This document shows positions 1 to 9,737 of a DNA stretch of 64,000 nt, in pieces; positions within the stretch are counted from its first letter, which is position 1, and each line of letters begins with the position of its first letter. The translations under genes and the position numbers were made by a program. The notes beneath the pieces are model-generated. The model made no database searches, was not told the origin of the DNA, and saw only the letters and a program-made list of their open reading frames with translations. Origin of the DNA: Thecamonas trahens ATCC 50062 (taxonomy: Eukaryota; Apusozoa; Apusomonadida; Apusomonadidae); the NCBI RefSeq assembly GCF_000142905.1, contig NW_013657662.1, positions 124,001 through 188,000 on the forward strand. The letters are read 5' to 3'.

Positions 1-1
1 C

Positions 2-968
2 GGCCTTGTCGAGCGGCTCAAGATCGAGATCAACGCCGGGTACTGGGTTGGCATCGTCCCGCCGGCCCTCCGCCCACCGCCTGGGCCTTCGGGTAAGCAG
101 GCCGAGCCGCGCAAGCTCCGCCTCCTCTCGCAGCTCACCCGCCAGTTCCTCAAGTTTGTTGTTGCCTCCTCGGACCATTCCATCAGGCTCGAGGCCGCCG
201 CCGATCAGCTGCTCCGGATGGAGGGCTGCGACGAGACCATGGCGCGCGAGCGCCGCAATAAGCTCCGCCGTATGTACGACATTGCCAACGTGCTCGAAGC
301 TCTTGGCCTCGTCAAGAAATCGTTCCGCGGCGGCTCCTCGGCCCGCAAGATGTACACTTGGGCCTCGTTTGAACTCGCCGACATTGGCCCTCCCCTCGAC
401 ATCGACGCCGGCCTGGCCGCGGTCATCGAGGGTGTGGCCGGCGCCGCCCGCATGCCGCCGTCCGCCACCCTCCCCAAGATCTCGCCGGCGCTCCGCGGCG
501 TCACCCCGCGTTCGCGCTCTGCGCGCGAAAACACCTCGTTTGTGCCTATCGGCGGCACTCCGCCGGTCACCTCGCCGTCCTCGCCCTCGCTGCCAGAGGT
601 CGAAACTGGCTCGACCATGTCGTACCATGCCCTGCTCTCGCTCATGGGCTCCAAGTCAGCACCGGCAGCCACCGAGTCGCAACCTCCACAGGCCGGCGGC
701 ATCAACCCCGGCCCCAGCCTCGCGCGTACTCTCGAGTCGGCGCACTACCTCGCCCGCGTCATGCGCGTTATGAACGCCGCCTCGCTCGAGGTTCCCGCCA
801 TGCTTAAGACCTACGTCGACCGAGTCCTCGACGCCCAGACCGAGCTGAACATGGCGTGCGTCGAGCCGTTCTCCGTCCCGGTCCCGGTCCCGAACACGCT
901 GTCCACTGCTGCGCCGACACCTGCGCCTGCGCCTGCACCTGCACCTGCACCTGCACCTGCTGCCGCAT

Positions 969-999
<31 letters not shown>

Positions 1000-1636
1000 T
1001 GTATCTGGTACTCCGCCAGCCTCGCAGCCGACCAAGGTCATCGTTGCAGCTGGCACCCCGGCGGCCCGCCGCCCGGCGGCGCAGGTGGCGGCCTCGTCAT
1101 CCTCGGCCTTTTCTCCGTTTACCAACTCTGCGCCGGAAGCTGCGTCCGCCCCCACAACCGCTCCGCGCCGCGTTGCCCGCTCCTTGGACACCACGCCCGC
1201 CAACGAGCCATCGCCAGCCGTCGCTCCGGCGGTGGCGACCGCGCCCACCTCGCCAGCAGCGACCGCAGTTCCTGCGGCCTCGCCGGCGGCGCGGTCGGCG
1301 TCCGCCACGCCCTCGCGCAAGCGCCCGCGTTCGGCCCAGGCGACAGTCGCCAGCGAAGGCGCCGGCTCGCCGCACGACCTGCTCCCCGGCTCGCCGCATA
1401 CACCACCCAACAAGCGCCAGCGGATGCTCGAGGCGCCTGCATTTACCAGCAGCCCCTCATCGTACGAGGCCGGCACTGGCCCACAGGCCTTCCGCTCACC
1501 CACCGCCGCCGGATCGACCACCCCGCGGAGCCTCTCCTTCTCGCGCGTCGACGTCCTCACCACCACACCTGTCAAGCCGCACGACCCGTCCATCTTTGAC
1601 GAAGTCGAGGTCCTCGAGGTTGCCTTTGATCCGTAG
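2..1636 (+). CDS. Atypical E2F (E2F7/8, DEL-like) transcription factor, 5' partial
   Basis: The frame is already open at base 2 and runs 544 codons to a TAG at 1634, so the true start lies left of the window. Bases ~110-370 encode a winged-helix E2F/DP DNA-binding domain: 'KLRLLSQLTRQFLKF' then 'LRRMYDIANVLEALGLVKK' and 'KMYTW'. The R-R-x-Y-D-I-A-N-V-L signature is the DNA-contact helix of E2F/DP proteins. The spacing and wording match the second DNA-binding domain of E2F7/8 and plant DEL proteins better than canonical E2F; those family members carry two such domains and repress cell-cycle genes without a DP partner. The first domain would be upstream. The rest is low-complexity Ala/Pro/Ser-rich with an (AP)n stretch at 916-1006 and scattered S/T-P sites. 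Convergent with the methyltransferase gene, 36 bp between stops. Class is confident; subclass is inferred. Confidence 0.85.
916..1006 (+). repeat. In-frame Ala-Pro codon repeat
   Basis: Tandem GCxCCx units (mainly GCACCT then GCGCCC) encode an (Ala-Pro)n run inside the E2F-like protein. It is probably a flexible linker and prone to length polymorphism. Confidence 0.8.
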
Positions 1637-1672
1637 CCGCTGCTAAATACCGGCTGTAATCTGCCCCCCGCC

Positions 1673-2377
1673 TCACCGGCCGCCAGCACCGCTCTCCGAG
1701 CCGGCAAAGCCCTTAGCCACCAGGAACATCTCCCTGCTCTCGGACCGTGACGCCTTGGGCTTGACCAGCACCACCTTGGCAAACAACTCGCGCGCCTCGT
1801 CCAGCGCCGCGCGTTCCATCCCGTTGCGGAAGATCTTGGCCACCATGCTGCCGCCACGAACAAGGACCGCATCAGCGAGCGCCAGCGCCGCCTCGAACAG
1901 AGCCTCGGCTCGGGCCCGATCCGTTCCGCGATGCCCGGTTGCCGCCGGCGCCATGTCCGATGCCACCACGTCAAAGACACCCAGCTCGTCCAGCTCGAGC
2001 TCTTCCATCACCATCGAATGATGGACGTGTGCAAGGCCAGAGCTCTGGAGCCACGCCACAACCTGCGGACTCATCGCGCCCGGGTCGACGGTCACCAGCT
2101 CGGCTGCCGGTGAGCCACGGACGAGCGCATCGCCGATCTCGCGAGTCCACGATCCAGGTGCGGCACCGAGCTCCAGCACCCGCTTGACGCCGGGGGTAAC
2201 GATCTTGTGCTTGGCGTCGAGTTCCGACCACTTGAACGCCGCCCGCGAGACCTTGCCTTGTGCCCGGGCCTTGCGCACGTACTGGTCGTCGGCCTGCCGC
2301 CGCCGCCACGACGACGACGACGACGCCCGCGCCAGTCGCACCTGTGCCGCATACAGACAGCGGAGCGCATGAAGCAT
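1673..2377 (-). CDS. MRM2: FtsJ/RrmJ-family rRNA 2'-O-methyltransferase, probably mitochondrial (MRM2-type)
   Basis: The 234-residue protein is a SAM-dependent 2'-O-ribose methyltransferase. The Rossmann motif I is 'VLELGAAPGSWTRE' (residues 67-80). The catalytic K-D-K-E tetrad can be read as K49 (in SRAAFK), D141 (in ASDMAP), K181 (in MVAKIF) and E216 (in SREMFLVAKGF). Length and the opening 'SWRRRQADDQYVRKAR' resemble RrmJ and yeast Mrm2, which methylate a uridine in the large-subunit rRNA A-loop. The first ~22 residues are rich in Leu, Ala, Arg and Ser with no acid, which fits a mitochondrial presequence and argues against cytosolic FTSJ1 (tRNA) or FTSJ3/Spb1 (much longer). Start is ATG at 2377. 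Convergent with the E2F-like gene. Confidence 0.85.
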   Translation of the reverse strand: MLHALRCLYAAQVRLARASSSSSWRRRQADDQYVRKARAQGKVSRAAFKWSELDAKHKIVTPGVKRVLELGAAPGSWTREIGDALVRGSPAAELVTVDPGAMSPQVVAWLQSSGLAHVHHSMVMEELELDELGVFDVVASDMAPAATGHRGTDRARAEALFEAALALADAVLVRGGSMVAKIFRNGMERAALDEARELFAKVVLVKPKASRSESREMFLVAKGFAGSESGAGGR

Positions 2378-2451
2378 GTGAGGAAAAGTAACGTGCGCGT
2401 GCTACCGGTGTGCGTGTACTCGCTGTACGAGGAGTGTGACTGTAGCCGCAG

Positions 2452-4965
2452 CTACAGCTGCCGACAAAGTCGGGTGAGCGGCGCGTCGTCCGAGTCTGAG
2501 TCCGAGGCGGTGGCTCCGGCCGGCGCGAGAGGCGCTGGCGGATCGACGTCAGACTCGGGATCGAGGTTGATGACGATGGGCGGCGGCGAGGTGAAGACTG
2601 ACGGCGAAAGGTCGGCAAAGAGCTCCGAGTGGCTCCGCCGCGGAGCTGTTGTTGTCGGAGCAGGTGTTGCCCGCGACCGCGCCCTAGCCCGGAGCGGCGA
2701 CGGCGTCGGCGGCAGCGGCGAGCTTAGCAGGTCGCGCTCCTCGGCGAGCTCCAGCTGTGAGCTGATCCGTGCAGCGGTGCTTGCAATCTCGACGGCTGTT
2801 GTGCGCGGGGACGGCAGAATGCGCGGCGAGAGCGGAAGGCGCGGCGGCGGAGTTGGCGCCGCTGGCGTTGGCGGGGGAGTCGGCGACGATCTCACCACTA
2901 CCGGTGAACGCAAACGCCGCATTGGCGCCGGCGGAAGCGGATCTGCCGGAGCCACGGTACTCTCAGCATGGTCAAGACCTGCCACCCTCTCCGCGAGAAT
3001 GTCGACGCCAGGTATACCCTCGCGGGGTACGTTGGTCTCGGCCATCCGCCGCCAGCTCGCCGCCAGGCTCGGTTCGAGACTACCGGCTGCGACGGCGGTG
3101 GCGTTGTACAGCGATGGCAGATGCCATGGAGCCGCACGTCGTGCGAGCGTGAAATGCCGCCGAGCAAGCGACACTTCGCCCCCTCCCCAAGCCACGAGGC
3201 CGAGGTGATTGTGAGCAAGGGCGGCGGCCCAGTTGGTGGCGGCAGCGATGGGGGCATCCGGCCGCGGTCCCCGCCCGGGCGCCGGCGCTTCCTGCAGCAC
3301 TTGCAGCGCCGCGGCAACCGTGGATCGCGCATCGCCTCGCGCCCACGCTTCCGCCATTTGGGCAGGAGCAGAACGGGGCGCGCGTCGAGGGAGCCATGCC
3401 TCGCTCAACGGGCGGATGACGAGCGCATTCGTGCGCCACTCGCTGCCCAAGTGACCGCCGCCATCGCTGTTGGCGTCGGCGGCGCCACTGGGCGAAGCGA
3501 GAGCACGGGCCTCGACCGCGAGTGCTGCGTAGAAACCGACCACATGGGCAAGAGCCGGATCAGCAGCCGCGGCCTTTTGCGCTGCAGCAGCGAGAGTCTG
3601 AAGTGCGGGCGCCAGGAGCGTGGCCTTACGCAAAGTGCGCGGGAGGCGGGCGAGGATACAAAGGATGTTGTGGACAAGCACTGGAGCAAGGAGAATAGAG
3701 TTGTGGCAATCTGCAGCCTCAAGCATGCTCAGTGCGCGCTGGGCTGCATGGAGCGCGGTGTGCGGCCTATCGACCCTCAGCGCGGCTGCCGACGCGTTGG
3801 CGTAGGCCTCGACCATCGCCTGCGCATCGGTGCCAGGGCTGTCGACGGCACGAAGGTACGCACCGAGCGCAGCGTCCCACTCATGGCGAGCGAGCGCAGC
3901 GCGACCTTCGGCGAGCCAGGCCTGCGGGGTGATGAGCACACCAGCCGTCGGCCGCTGGCGCGCCATCGCGGCGACGCGGGCGGCGACCGGCTGCAGCGCA
4001 TCCACCGACGCACTCAACGAGGAGACGTTGCTATGGAGTGCAGCGAGGAGTGCCGTGTCACGGCGTAGGTGACCGAGCAGCGCAAGCGCCTGCGCAGCAA
4101 GCACAAGCGCGGCATCGTCGGTATGGAGCTCACAGTGGCCGGTCCATGCCCCAAGTCCAGCACGCTCGAGAACGACAGCGACAGTCCACTCGAGACTTGC
4201 CTGGTTCGGATCTGGCACAGCACGTAGCGCCGCAATGCGCAATGCTGCCCAGCTGTCGAGTATCTCCAGAGCATCTGCATCGCGTCCGGCTCTAGCCTGG
4301 GATGACGCGGCGGCGTAGACCGCAGCCAGCACCGCGAGCGCCGAGTACGGCGAGCACGCCTTGTCCAGCAGCATTGCGGACCGCAACAGCGAGAGAAGCG
4401 AGTCAAGATCGTGCCGCAGCTCGGCGGCCTTGTCTCCACCGGCGCGGCTAGCGGATAGTCGAACGAGCAGGTCGTAGGCAGCCAGATGGAGGGATCGGGG
4501 GCGCGGCAGCGCGTCCAGAAGCGGCGGGAGCGACGGCAGGGCCGAACACCACTGCGGAGTCAGAGCAATGAGCAGCAGCGCCTCGTGCGCCTCGTCGCCA
4601 TCAAGCAGCTCGGGCAGATACGGCTCCCAGGCAGCAACGCCGAGGTGGTCCGCCAGCAGGGCATCGGCAGATTCACGACCTTTTCCGGACGGCGAGCCGA
4701 CGACCGGCTCGTCCTCGTCCGACTCTGACGCGGGCACAAAGGCACGAGAGGCGGTGCGACAGAGGTCGGGAGGCACACTGCCAAGTCCACTGCTTCCGTG
4801 TCTCGCGGGCGTGACTTGTGCCCGGGCATGCAAGGCGCTGGCCACCACGCCCACCAGAGGCTGGGCCCTCGTCGGAGGCACGACAGCAGTGGTAGCCGCG
4901 AGGGCCGCCAAGAAGCGTGCTGTGGCTGGAGACGATGGTCGCAGCCATGTGCTTACCACCTGCAT
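2452..4965 (-). CDS. Helical-repeat (TPR-like) protein of unknown function
   Basis: 837 residues from the ATG at 4965 (N-terminus MQVVSTWLRPSS). The open frame continues further 5' but only through a CA/CAC microsatellite, so that part is taken as leader. Residues ~80-600 are Ala/Leu-rich amphipathic helices in pairs, for example 'AWLAEGRAALARHEWDAALGA' and 'LAHNHLGLVAWGGGEVSLARR', which have the W-x-x-x-G, A-x-x-x-L and A-x-x-x-Y/W spacing of TPR repeats. The last ~190 residues are Pro/Ser-rich with an acidic DSDSDD patch near the C-terminus. The first ~50 residues could be a weak mitochondrial or signal sequence. I do not recognise an orthologue; a scaffold role is the most that TPRs suggest. 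Confidence 0.7.
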   Translation of the reverse strand: MQVVSTWLRPSSPATARFLAALAATTAVVPPTRAQPLVGVVASALHARAQVTPARHGSSGLGSVPPDLCRTASRAFVPASESDEDEPVVGSPSGKGRESADALLADHLGVAAWEPYLPELLDGDEAHEALLLIALTPQWCSALPSLPPLLDALPRPRSLHLAAYDLLVRLSASRAGGDKAAELRHDLDSLLSLLRSAMLLDKACSPYSALAVLAAVYAAASSQARAGRDADALEILDSWAALRIAALRAVPDPNQASLEWTVAVVLERAGLGAWTGHCELHTDDAALVLAAQALALLGHLRRDTALLAALHSNVSSLSASVDALQPVAARVAAMARQRPTAGVLITPQAWLAEGRAALARHEWDAALGAYLRAVDSPGTDAQAMVEAYANASAAALRVDRPHTALHAAQRALSMLEAADCHNSILLAPVLVHNILCILARLPRTLRKATLLAPALQTLAAAAQKAAAADPALAHVVGFYAALAVEARALASPSGAADANSDGGGHLGSEWRTNALVIRPLSEAWLPRRAPRSAPAQMAEAWARGDARSTVAAALQVLQEAPAPGRGPRPDAPIAAATNWAAALAHNHLGLVAWGGGEVSLARRHFTLARRAAPWHLPSLYNATAVAAGSLEPSLAASWRRMAETNVPREGIPGVDILAERVAGLDHAESTVAPADPLPPAPMRRLRSPVVVRSSPTPPPTPAAPTPPPRLPLSPRILPSPRTTAVEIASTAARISSQLELAEERDLLSSPLPPTPSPLRARARSRATPAPTTTAPRRSHSELFADLSPSVFTSPPPIVINLDPESDVDPPAPLAPAGATASDSDSDDAPLTRLCRQL

Positions 4966-5287
4966 GGTGGAGGGGTGAGGGTCAGATTTGTAGAGTGTGT
5001 GGAGTGTATGTGCGTGTGTGTGTGTGTGTGTGTGTTTGTGGTGGTGGTGGTGGTGTTGGTGGTCGTGCCTGCCTTGGTCTGGGCTCTGGGGAAGGGGGGA
5101 GGGAGGGGCGGGTTCGGATCGGATGGGACCATATGTGGGCAAGGGATTTCCACAAGAATACACATGTGCAGACGTGCTGCGGTCATGATGGGGAAGCGTG
5201 CGATGGCCGTGACCTGTCCGTGCACGCAGTTGGGCACGAGTGAGGACGCCTGGTCACCGTGGCGGCATAGCCACTCCACTCGACGAC
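4966..5287. other. Divergent intergenic region with TG/TGG microsatellite
   Basis: 322 bp between two divergent start codons. It holds a (TG)n then (GTG)n tract at about 5008-5068, which reads as CA/CAC on the sense strand of the leftward gene, and a G-rich stretch at 5090-5112. No extra gene is visible. Confidence 0.7.
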
Positions 5288-6040
5288 ATGATGGCAAAGG
5301 CGCAGAGGGGCAAGTGTTCAAGCGTGGTATGCGTGGTACTGGTAATGGTGGCGGCGGTGGCTGTGCTGGTGTGTGATGGTGCGGCCCAGGACGATTCGGG
5401 TTATGTGCTGGAGGCTCCCGAGTGCTCGGCGCCGTTTGCGTTTGGGACGGCGGCAACGACGGCGCCGTTTGTGGTGTCGTCAGGTGCGAGGCAGGCGCCT
5501 GTACACAGGACTGTGGCAAAGGTGTGTCATCTGACCGGCGATGGCTACGCCGGACTGTTCTTCGAGTACACAGCCCAGGACTCGTACATCTACAACCCGT
5601 TTACCGAGTGCGACGATCACCTGTACGAGTACGACGCGGTGGAGGTGTTCATCGCGCCTGGGCTAGGCTACCCGGCGCAGGCGCCGCAGCACTACGTCGA
5701 GATTGAGGTCTCGCCCAAGGGCGTGCTCTTCGAGTCACACATTACCAATCCGGACGACGACTGCGCCGGTATGACTGGGGATCTGATGGCGTGCAACGCG
5801 ACGGCGATCGAGGCGCGGGCGCGGGTGACGCCCGACGGGTGGACGGCGGCGGTGTACGTGCCGTATGTAACCGTGGCGCCAGGAGCTCATCCGCCGCCAT
5901 CAGCGTGGCACCTCAACATGTTCCGCATCGATGTTGTCTCGCCGTCGGCTGGCGAGCAGTTTCTGGCCTGGTCGCCGACGTACAAGTCGCCGCCGTGCTT
6001 CCATGTCCCGTCGGCGTTTGGCAAGGTGGTGCTGGTGTGA
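5288..6040 (+). CDS. Secreted CBM9-like carbohydrate-binding domain protein
   Basis: 250 residues from ATG 5288; an in-frame ATG at 5240 would add 16 residues in front of the signal peptide. A basic start is followed by the hydrophobic run 'VVCVVLVMVAAVAVLVC' and a plausible cleavage after GAAQ. The mature part matches the family 9 carbohydrate-binding-like fold seen in secreted proteins: 'EYDAVEVFIAPG' (strand with acidic residues), 'HYVEIEVSPKGVLFE', 'DGWTAAVYVPY', 'WHLNMFRIDV' and the closing 'FLAWSPTYKSPPCFHVPSAFGKVVLV'. Several Cys suggest disulfides. It probably binds glycans at the surface or outside the cell; no catalytic domain is attached. Its stop lies only 8 bp from the stop of the convergent acetyltransferase gene. 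Family is fairly sure, ligand unknown. Confidence 0.75.
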   Translation: MMAKAQRGKCSSVVCVVLVMVAAVAVLVCDGAAQDDSGYVLEAPECSAPFAFGTAATTAPFVVSSGARQAPVHRTVAKVCHLTGDGYAGLFFEYTAQDSYIYNPFTECDDHLYEYDAVEVFIAPGLGYPAQAPQHYVEIEVSPKGVLFESHITNPDDDCAGMTGDLMACNATAIEARARVTPDGWTAAVYVPYVTVAPGAHPPPSAWHLNMFRIDVVSPSAGEQFLAWSPTYKSPPCFHVPSAFGKVVLV

Positions 6041-6048
6041 GGCACTCA

Positions 6049-7488
6049 CTAACCGCGGGCGCGGGTCGACGGCGGGTTGATAAACGGCACCCAGTGAAGG
6101 GCCTCGCGGTCGATGACCGGCGGCATGCGCGGCTTGCCGTTCTTGTACAGGTACTTGTTGATGAGCGACGGTGGGGCGTAGAGCTCGCGGGTCGACGACG
6201 CCGAGATGACCCCGATCAGCTGCAGGGTCTTGACAATGTCCTCGGCCTTGATGCACGTCTCCTTCTCCATGGAGCGGATAGAGATCTTGTCGAGGTCGGT
6301 GTCTTTGAGCAGGACGAGCAGCGACTTGGACCAGTACGAGCGGTATGAGAGGAGGCCGAGGTCCGAGAGCGGTGTCTCGGGCCCACCCGGCTGGTGCTCA
6401 ACCTTGGAGAGCTCGTAGGAAAAGGCGATCATGAGCATGCCGTAGCCCTTGCGCTGGTAGCACGGCAGGGTCATGATGCACGCCACGTTGTTGTTGGTGG
6501 ACGAGATCTTTTCCTTGGAAAAGTAGCCGACCATGTGGTAGCCACGGTCGGAGACCTCGCAGAGGACGTAAAAGAGGAACGGATCGACGTCGTAGAAGAG
6601 AGTCTTGTGGTCGAGAAAAAGCTTGGAGATGAGGCAGAGGTTCTGGCAGTACGCCTTTTCGACGCATCCGTCGACCTCGAAGAAAGCCACCCCGTCCTTG
6701 CGGTAAATCTCCATGCCTGGCGGGTGGCGTAGCGTGCACTTGCGCTGGTGCCGGCGGAGCTGGTGGTGCGACGAGTTGTACTGCAGGCAGAACTCGCAGA
6801 GCCAGATCTTCTTGTCGCGACAGACTTCGGCCGGGTACGGCGAGTAGTACCAGGTCTCGACCTCAAACTTACCGTAAACAATCGTGTTGATGTTCTTGAC
6901 CAGGTTGGCGTGGGTTGTGTCTGCCGATGCCAGCGAGCCGGACACGTGGTGCTTGTCCTCCGAGTCGTCAGCCTTGGAGCCCGAGCCCTTGGCCTTGGTC
7001 TTCTTGCGCGAGGCCTTGGACTTCTTGGTCGACGCGCCCTCGTTGTCGTCCTCCACCTCCATGTCGGTCACGTCGCCGCTGCCGTCGCCGTCGTCCTTGC
7101 TCGACGCGCCGCGGCGGCCGCGCGATGCCGACTTGCGGCCGCCTTTGCCCTTGCGGCTGCCCTTGCCCTTGCTAGCCTTGGACTTGCTCGCCTTGGACTT
7201 GCTCGCCTTGGTGGCCTTCTTGGACGACCCGCCGTGGCCACTACCGCCCTCGGGCTCCGGGTAGGAGATGTTGTCGAGGTCCAGCTCCTTGGCCGTCACC
7301 CATGTATCCAGCCGCTTGTTGTAGTCGATAAAGTGGACGTAGTACTGCCCATTCTCAATCTCCAGCACCTCGGCCAAGACCTGCTGCTGCTCCAGGCCGC
7401 ACCATGCCGGCAGCCGGGCGCCCACACGGACACCGTGCTCGTCCATGGGCGGTGGCGGTGGTGTAGCCTTGCGCTCCTTGCGCGGCAT
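6049..7488 (-). CDS. KAT5: MYST histone acetyltransferase, Tip60/Esa1 type (NuA4 catalytic subunit)
   Basis: 479 residues, about the length of yeast Esa1. Residues 16-75 form a tudor-knot/chromo-barrel domain ('YYVHFIDYNKRLDTWV'). Residues 85-185 are a Lys/Ser-rich linker with repeated 'SKASKSKAS'. The MYST catalytic domain starts near 212 with a C2HC zinc finger (C231, C234, H247, C251). K295 in 'FLDHKTLFYD' is the position autoacetylated in the family, C337 in 'NVACIMTLP' and E371 in 'GPETPLSDLG' are the catalytic pair, and 'QRKGYG' binds acetyl-CoA. The enzyme is expected to acetylate H4/H2A in the nucleus. ATG at 7488 is preceded by a long CA tract on the sense strand. Nothing is missing. 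Confidence 0.95.
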   Translation of the reverse strand: MPRKERKATPPPPPMDEHGVRVGARLPAWCGLEQQQVLAEVLEIENGQYYVHFIDYNKRLDTWVTAKELDLDNISYPEPEGGSGHGGSSKKATKASKSKASKSKASKGKGSRKGKGGRKSASRGRRGASSKDDGDGSGDVTDMEVEDDNEGASTKKSKASRKKTKAKGSGSKADDSEDKHHVSGSLASADTTHANLVKNINTIVYGKFEVETWYYSPYPAEVCRDKKIWLCEFCLQYNSSHHQLRRHQRKCTLRHPPGMEIYRKDGVAFFEVDGCVEKAYCQNLCLISKLFLDHKTLFYDVDPFLFYVLCEVSDRGYHMVGYFSKEKISSTNNNVACIMTLPCYQRKGYGMLMIAFSYELSKVEHQPGGPETPLSDLGLLSYRSYWSKSLLVLLKDTDLDKISIRSMEKETCIKAEDIVKTLQLIGVISASSTRELYAPPSLINKYLYKNGKPRMPPVIDREALHWVPFINPPSTRARG

Positions 7489-7523
7489 CTTGCACTCTCA
7501 CTATATACGTGTGTATGTATGTA

Positions 7524-7573
<50 letters not shown>

Positions 7574-8050
7574 GTGTTGTGAGACAGAGCCGGAAGGGGG
7601 AGTGAGGGGGAGTGGTGTGGTTGTGGGCGTGGTTGTGGCTGTCCTCGTAGGTGTTTGCCTCTTGGCGCTTGCGCCACCGAGTCGCCCTCTGCTGCCCCCC
7701 TCCCCCCTCCCCTCCCCCCCCCCCCCCTCCGCTCGTTGCGACGCGCTGCACGATTGGCACGTACTTTGCGCGCCGCCACATGCTTCTCGCTCGCAACACT
7801 GCATCATGATCCTCGTTTCCCTGGCCGATCTTCGTGTGCCTCTCCCTCGACGGCATTCCGAGGAGTCTCCACCACCAGCTCCTGCGCGTGGGACGCCAGG
7901 CCACGACGCCTCGGTTCACGCCTACACCACGCCCACACCACCCATACTCACTCCCCACTCCACCTGCTCCACAACAGGACAAGGGGGCTTCCCACCGCAT
8001 AGACCACGTCGACCGCACACTCGTACTCGTACTCGTCGGACAGCGGAGAA
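7489..8050. other. Divergent intergenic region with (TG)n and poly-C
   Basis: 562 bp between divergent starts. It has a (TG)n tract at 7509-7569, a C-run at about 7695-7730, and on the ENPP side a CA-rich G-poor segment at 7920-7980. No convincing extra coding sequence. Confidence 0.7.
7509..7569. repeat. (TG)n microsatellite
   Basis: TGTA then pure TG repeat 20 bp upstream of the acetyltransferase ATG; on that gene's sense strand it is (CA)n. Confidence 0.9.
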
Positions 8051-9534
8051 ATGGAGGTGGAGCTGGCTGGAGAGACACGCGACTCGACTGCGCTGCTGTC
8101 CGAGAAGGGCAAGGGCAAGGGCAAGGGCAATGGCCGAGGCCCTCAGGAGGATGGCGGTGTGGTGGCTCGAGAGAGCGGCGGCGGATGGATGATGGCCCAC
8201 CGGCGATGGCTGATCGTGGCGGTGGCGGTGGTGCTGGTCCTGGGCGCGAGCGCGGTGGGCGTGGGCGTGGCGGTGGCTCATGCCCGCAACAAGACCAGCT
8301 CGGCCGATCCGGCCGATGGAGGCTCTGGTGAGCATGTGGTCATCCTTGTCTCGCTCGATGGCTTCCGGCCAGACTATTTTACGTCGCAGAGGGTGCCCAC
8401 TCCCGGGCTGGACGCGCTGCGGGCGGATGGCGTGCTTGCTGAAGGCATGATCCCACAGTTCCCCTCGCTCACCTTTCCCAACCACTACTCCGTGGTCACC
8501 GGCCTGCATCCCGAGTCGCACGGCATTCTGGAGAATGACATGTACGATCCGGACCTCAACGCTACCTTTCGCATCTCGAACTACGCGGCCGTCTCCAACG
8601 GCGCATGGTGGGGCGGTGAGCCGATCTGGGTCACGGCCATCAAAGTTGGCTACAGGGCCGGTGTGTACTTCTGGCCCGGCTCCGAGGCGCCCATCCAGGG
8701 CGTCCGCCCGGACTACTACTACCGCTACAACTCGTCGGTTCCCTACCCGGAGCGGGTCGAGACGCTTCTGGGCTGGCTCGCCCAGCCGCCCGCTACCCGC
8801 CCCCGGTTCATGGGCCTCTACATGTCGGCAGTCGACACGGCCGGCCATTACTACGGCCCGGACTCTTCACAGGTTGACGCAGCCATCGTTCGCGTTGACG
8901 CCGCCCTACACCAGCTTCGCGAAGGCGTTGCCCGGCTCGGCCTCCTCTCCAAGGTCAACATCGTTGTCCTCGCCGACCACGGCATGACAGAGGTCTCGTC
9001 GTCGCGCGGCCTCGCGCTCGACAACTACGTCAACGTCATCGACACGCCGGCGCACCCTGTCGACGAGCAGCTGGCGAGCGATGCCGCCGTGCCCACGGTC
9101 CGTGGCCACCTGCTCAACCTCTCACCGGTCCTCCAGTTCTGGCCGGACACACCGGCCGATGGTGACGCCTTTTTTGATGCACTCGTCACCGCCTCGCCGC
9201 ACCTCACCGTCCTCCGCAAGTCGCAGATCCCGCGCTCGTACTTTTCGCCGACAACATCCGCATCCCGCCTATTGTCGCCTTTTCGTCACTCGGCTGGAAG
9301 CTCGTCCGCACAAACGCATCAATCGCCAACATCGGCGGCGGCGCCCACGGCTACGACCCGGCCAACAAGGATATGCACGCCCTGTTCATTGCCTCGGGCC
9401 CGGCCTTTAAGTCCGGCGCCTCGTTCCCCGAGTTTTCCAACATCCACGTCTATCCCCTCCTCTGCAAGGTCCTCGGCCTCACTCCCGCGCCGAACAACGG
9501 CTCGCTTGCGCTTGTCGAGGGCATGCTGGCGTAG
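8051..9534 (+). CDS. Ectonucleotide pyrophosphatase/phosphodiesterase (ENPP family), with one frame disruption
   Basis: Type II membrane enzyme: a basic cytoplasmic tail with Lys-Gly repeats, one transmembrane helix (~residues 53-76) and an extracellular nucleotide pyrophosphatase/phosphodiesterase domain. D103 ('VSLDGFRPDY'), T141 ('FPSLTFPNHY', the nucleophile), D262/H266 ('SAVDTAGHYYG') and D309/H310 ('LADHGM') are zinc-site residues of the family. The last zinc ligand, His in 'GGAHGYDP', lies in another frame. The frame must change by -1 at the T-run 9242-9245, which restores 'FADNIRIPPIVAFSSLGW' and continues to the TAG at 9532. Read without the shift, the protein ends at 9589 with an unrelated tail and no final ligand. 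With one added base the product is 494 residues, the usual NPP4/5-like length. Either a base is missing from the sequence or the shift is biological. Confidence 0.85.
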
Positions 9535-9737
9535 TCGGCTCGTCATGGCAGCCGCAAGGCAGCATATTAAAGTGCTGAGGGAGAGTTGAGGGGAGGAGGG
9601 TTTGTGTCGGCGGTAGACAAGGGGTGTGGGGGCAATGATGGCCAGTGTGAGTGATCGATGGTTTCGCCATGGGTCGGACGTACGGGAACAAGGCTCTCAC
9701 ACGATCTACCCTCGACGATCGTGTGAGCCGCGGTTTG

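Noticed and set aside
2207-3208. Long open frames opposite real genes, for example 2207-3208, 16853-17671 and 18151-20871
   Set aside because: They overlap well-supported genes, have Arg/Ser/Pro-shadow composition and arise because stop codons are rare at this GC content.
9242-9248. Canonical programmed -1 frameshift heptamer at the TTT-TC sites
   Set aside because: None of the four sites fits X-XXY-YYZ, three of four give poor P-site re-pairing, and identical hexamers are decoded normally in KAT5 and THOC2.
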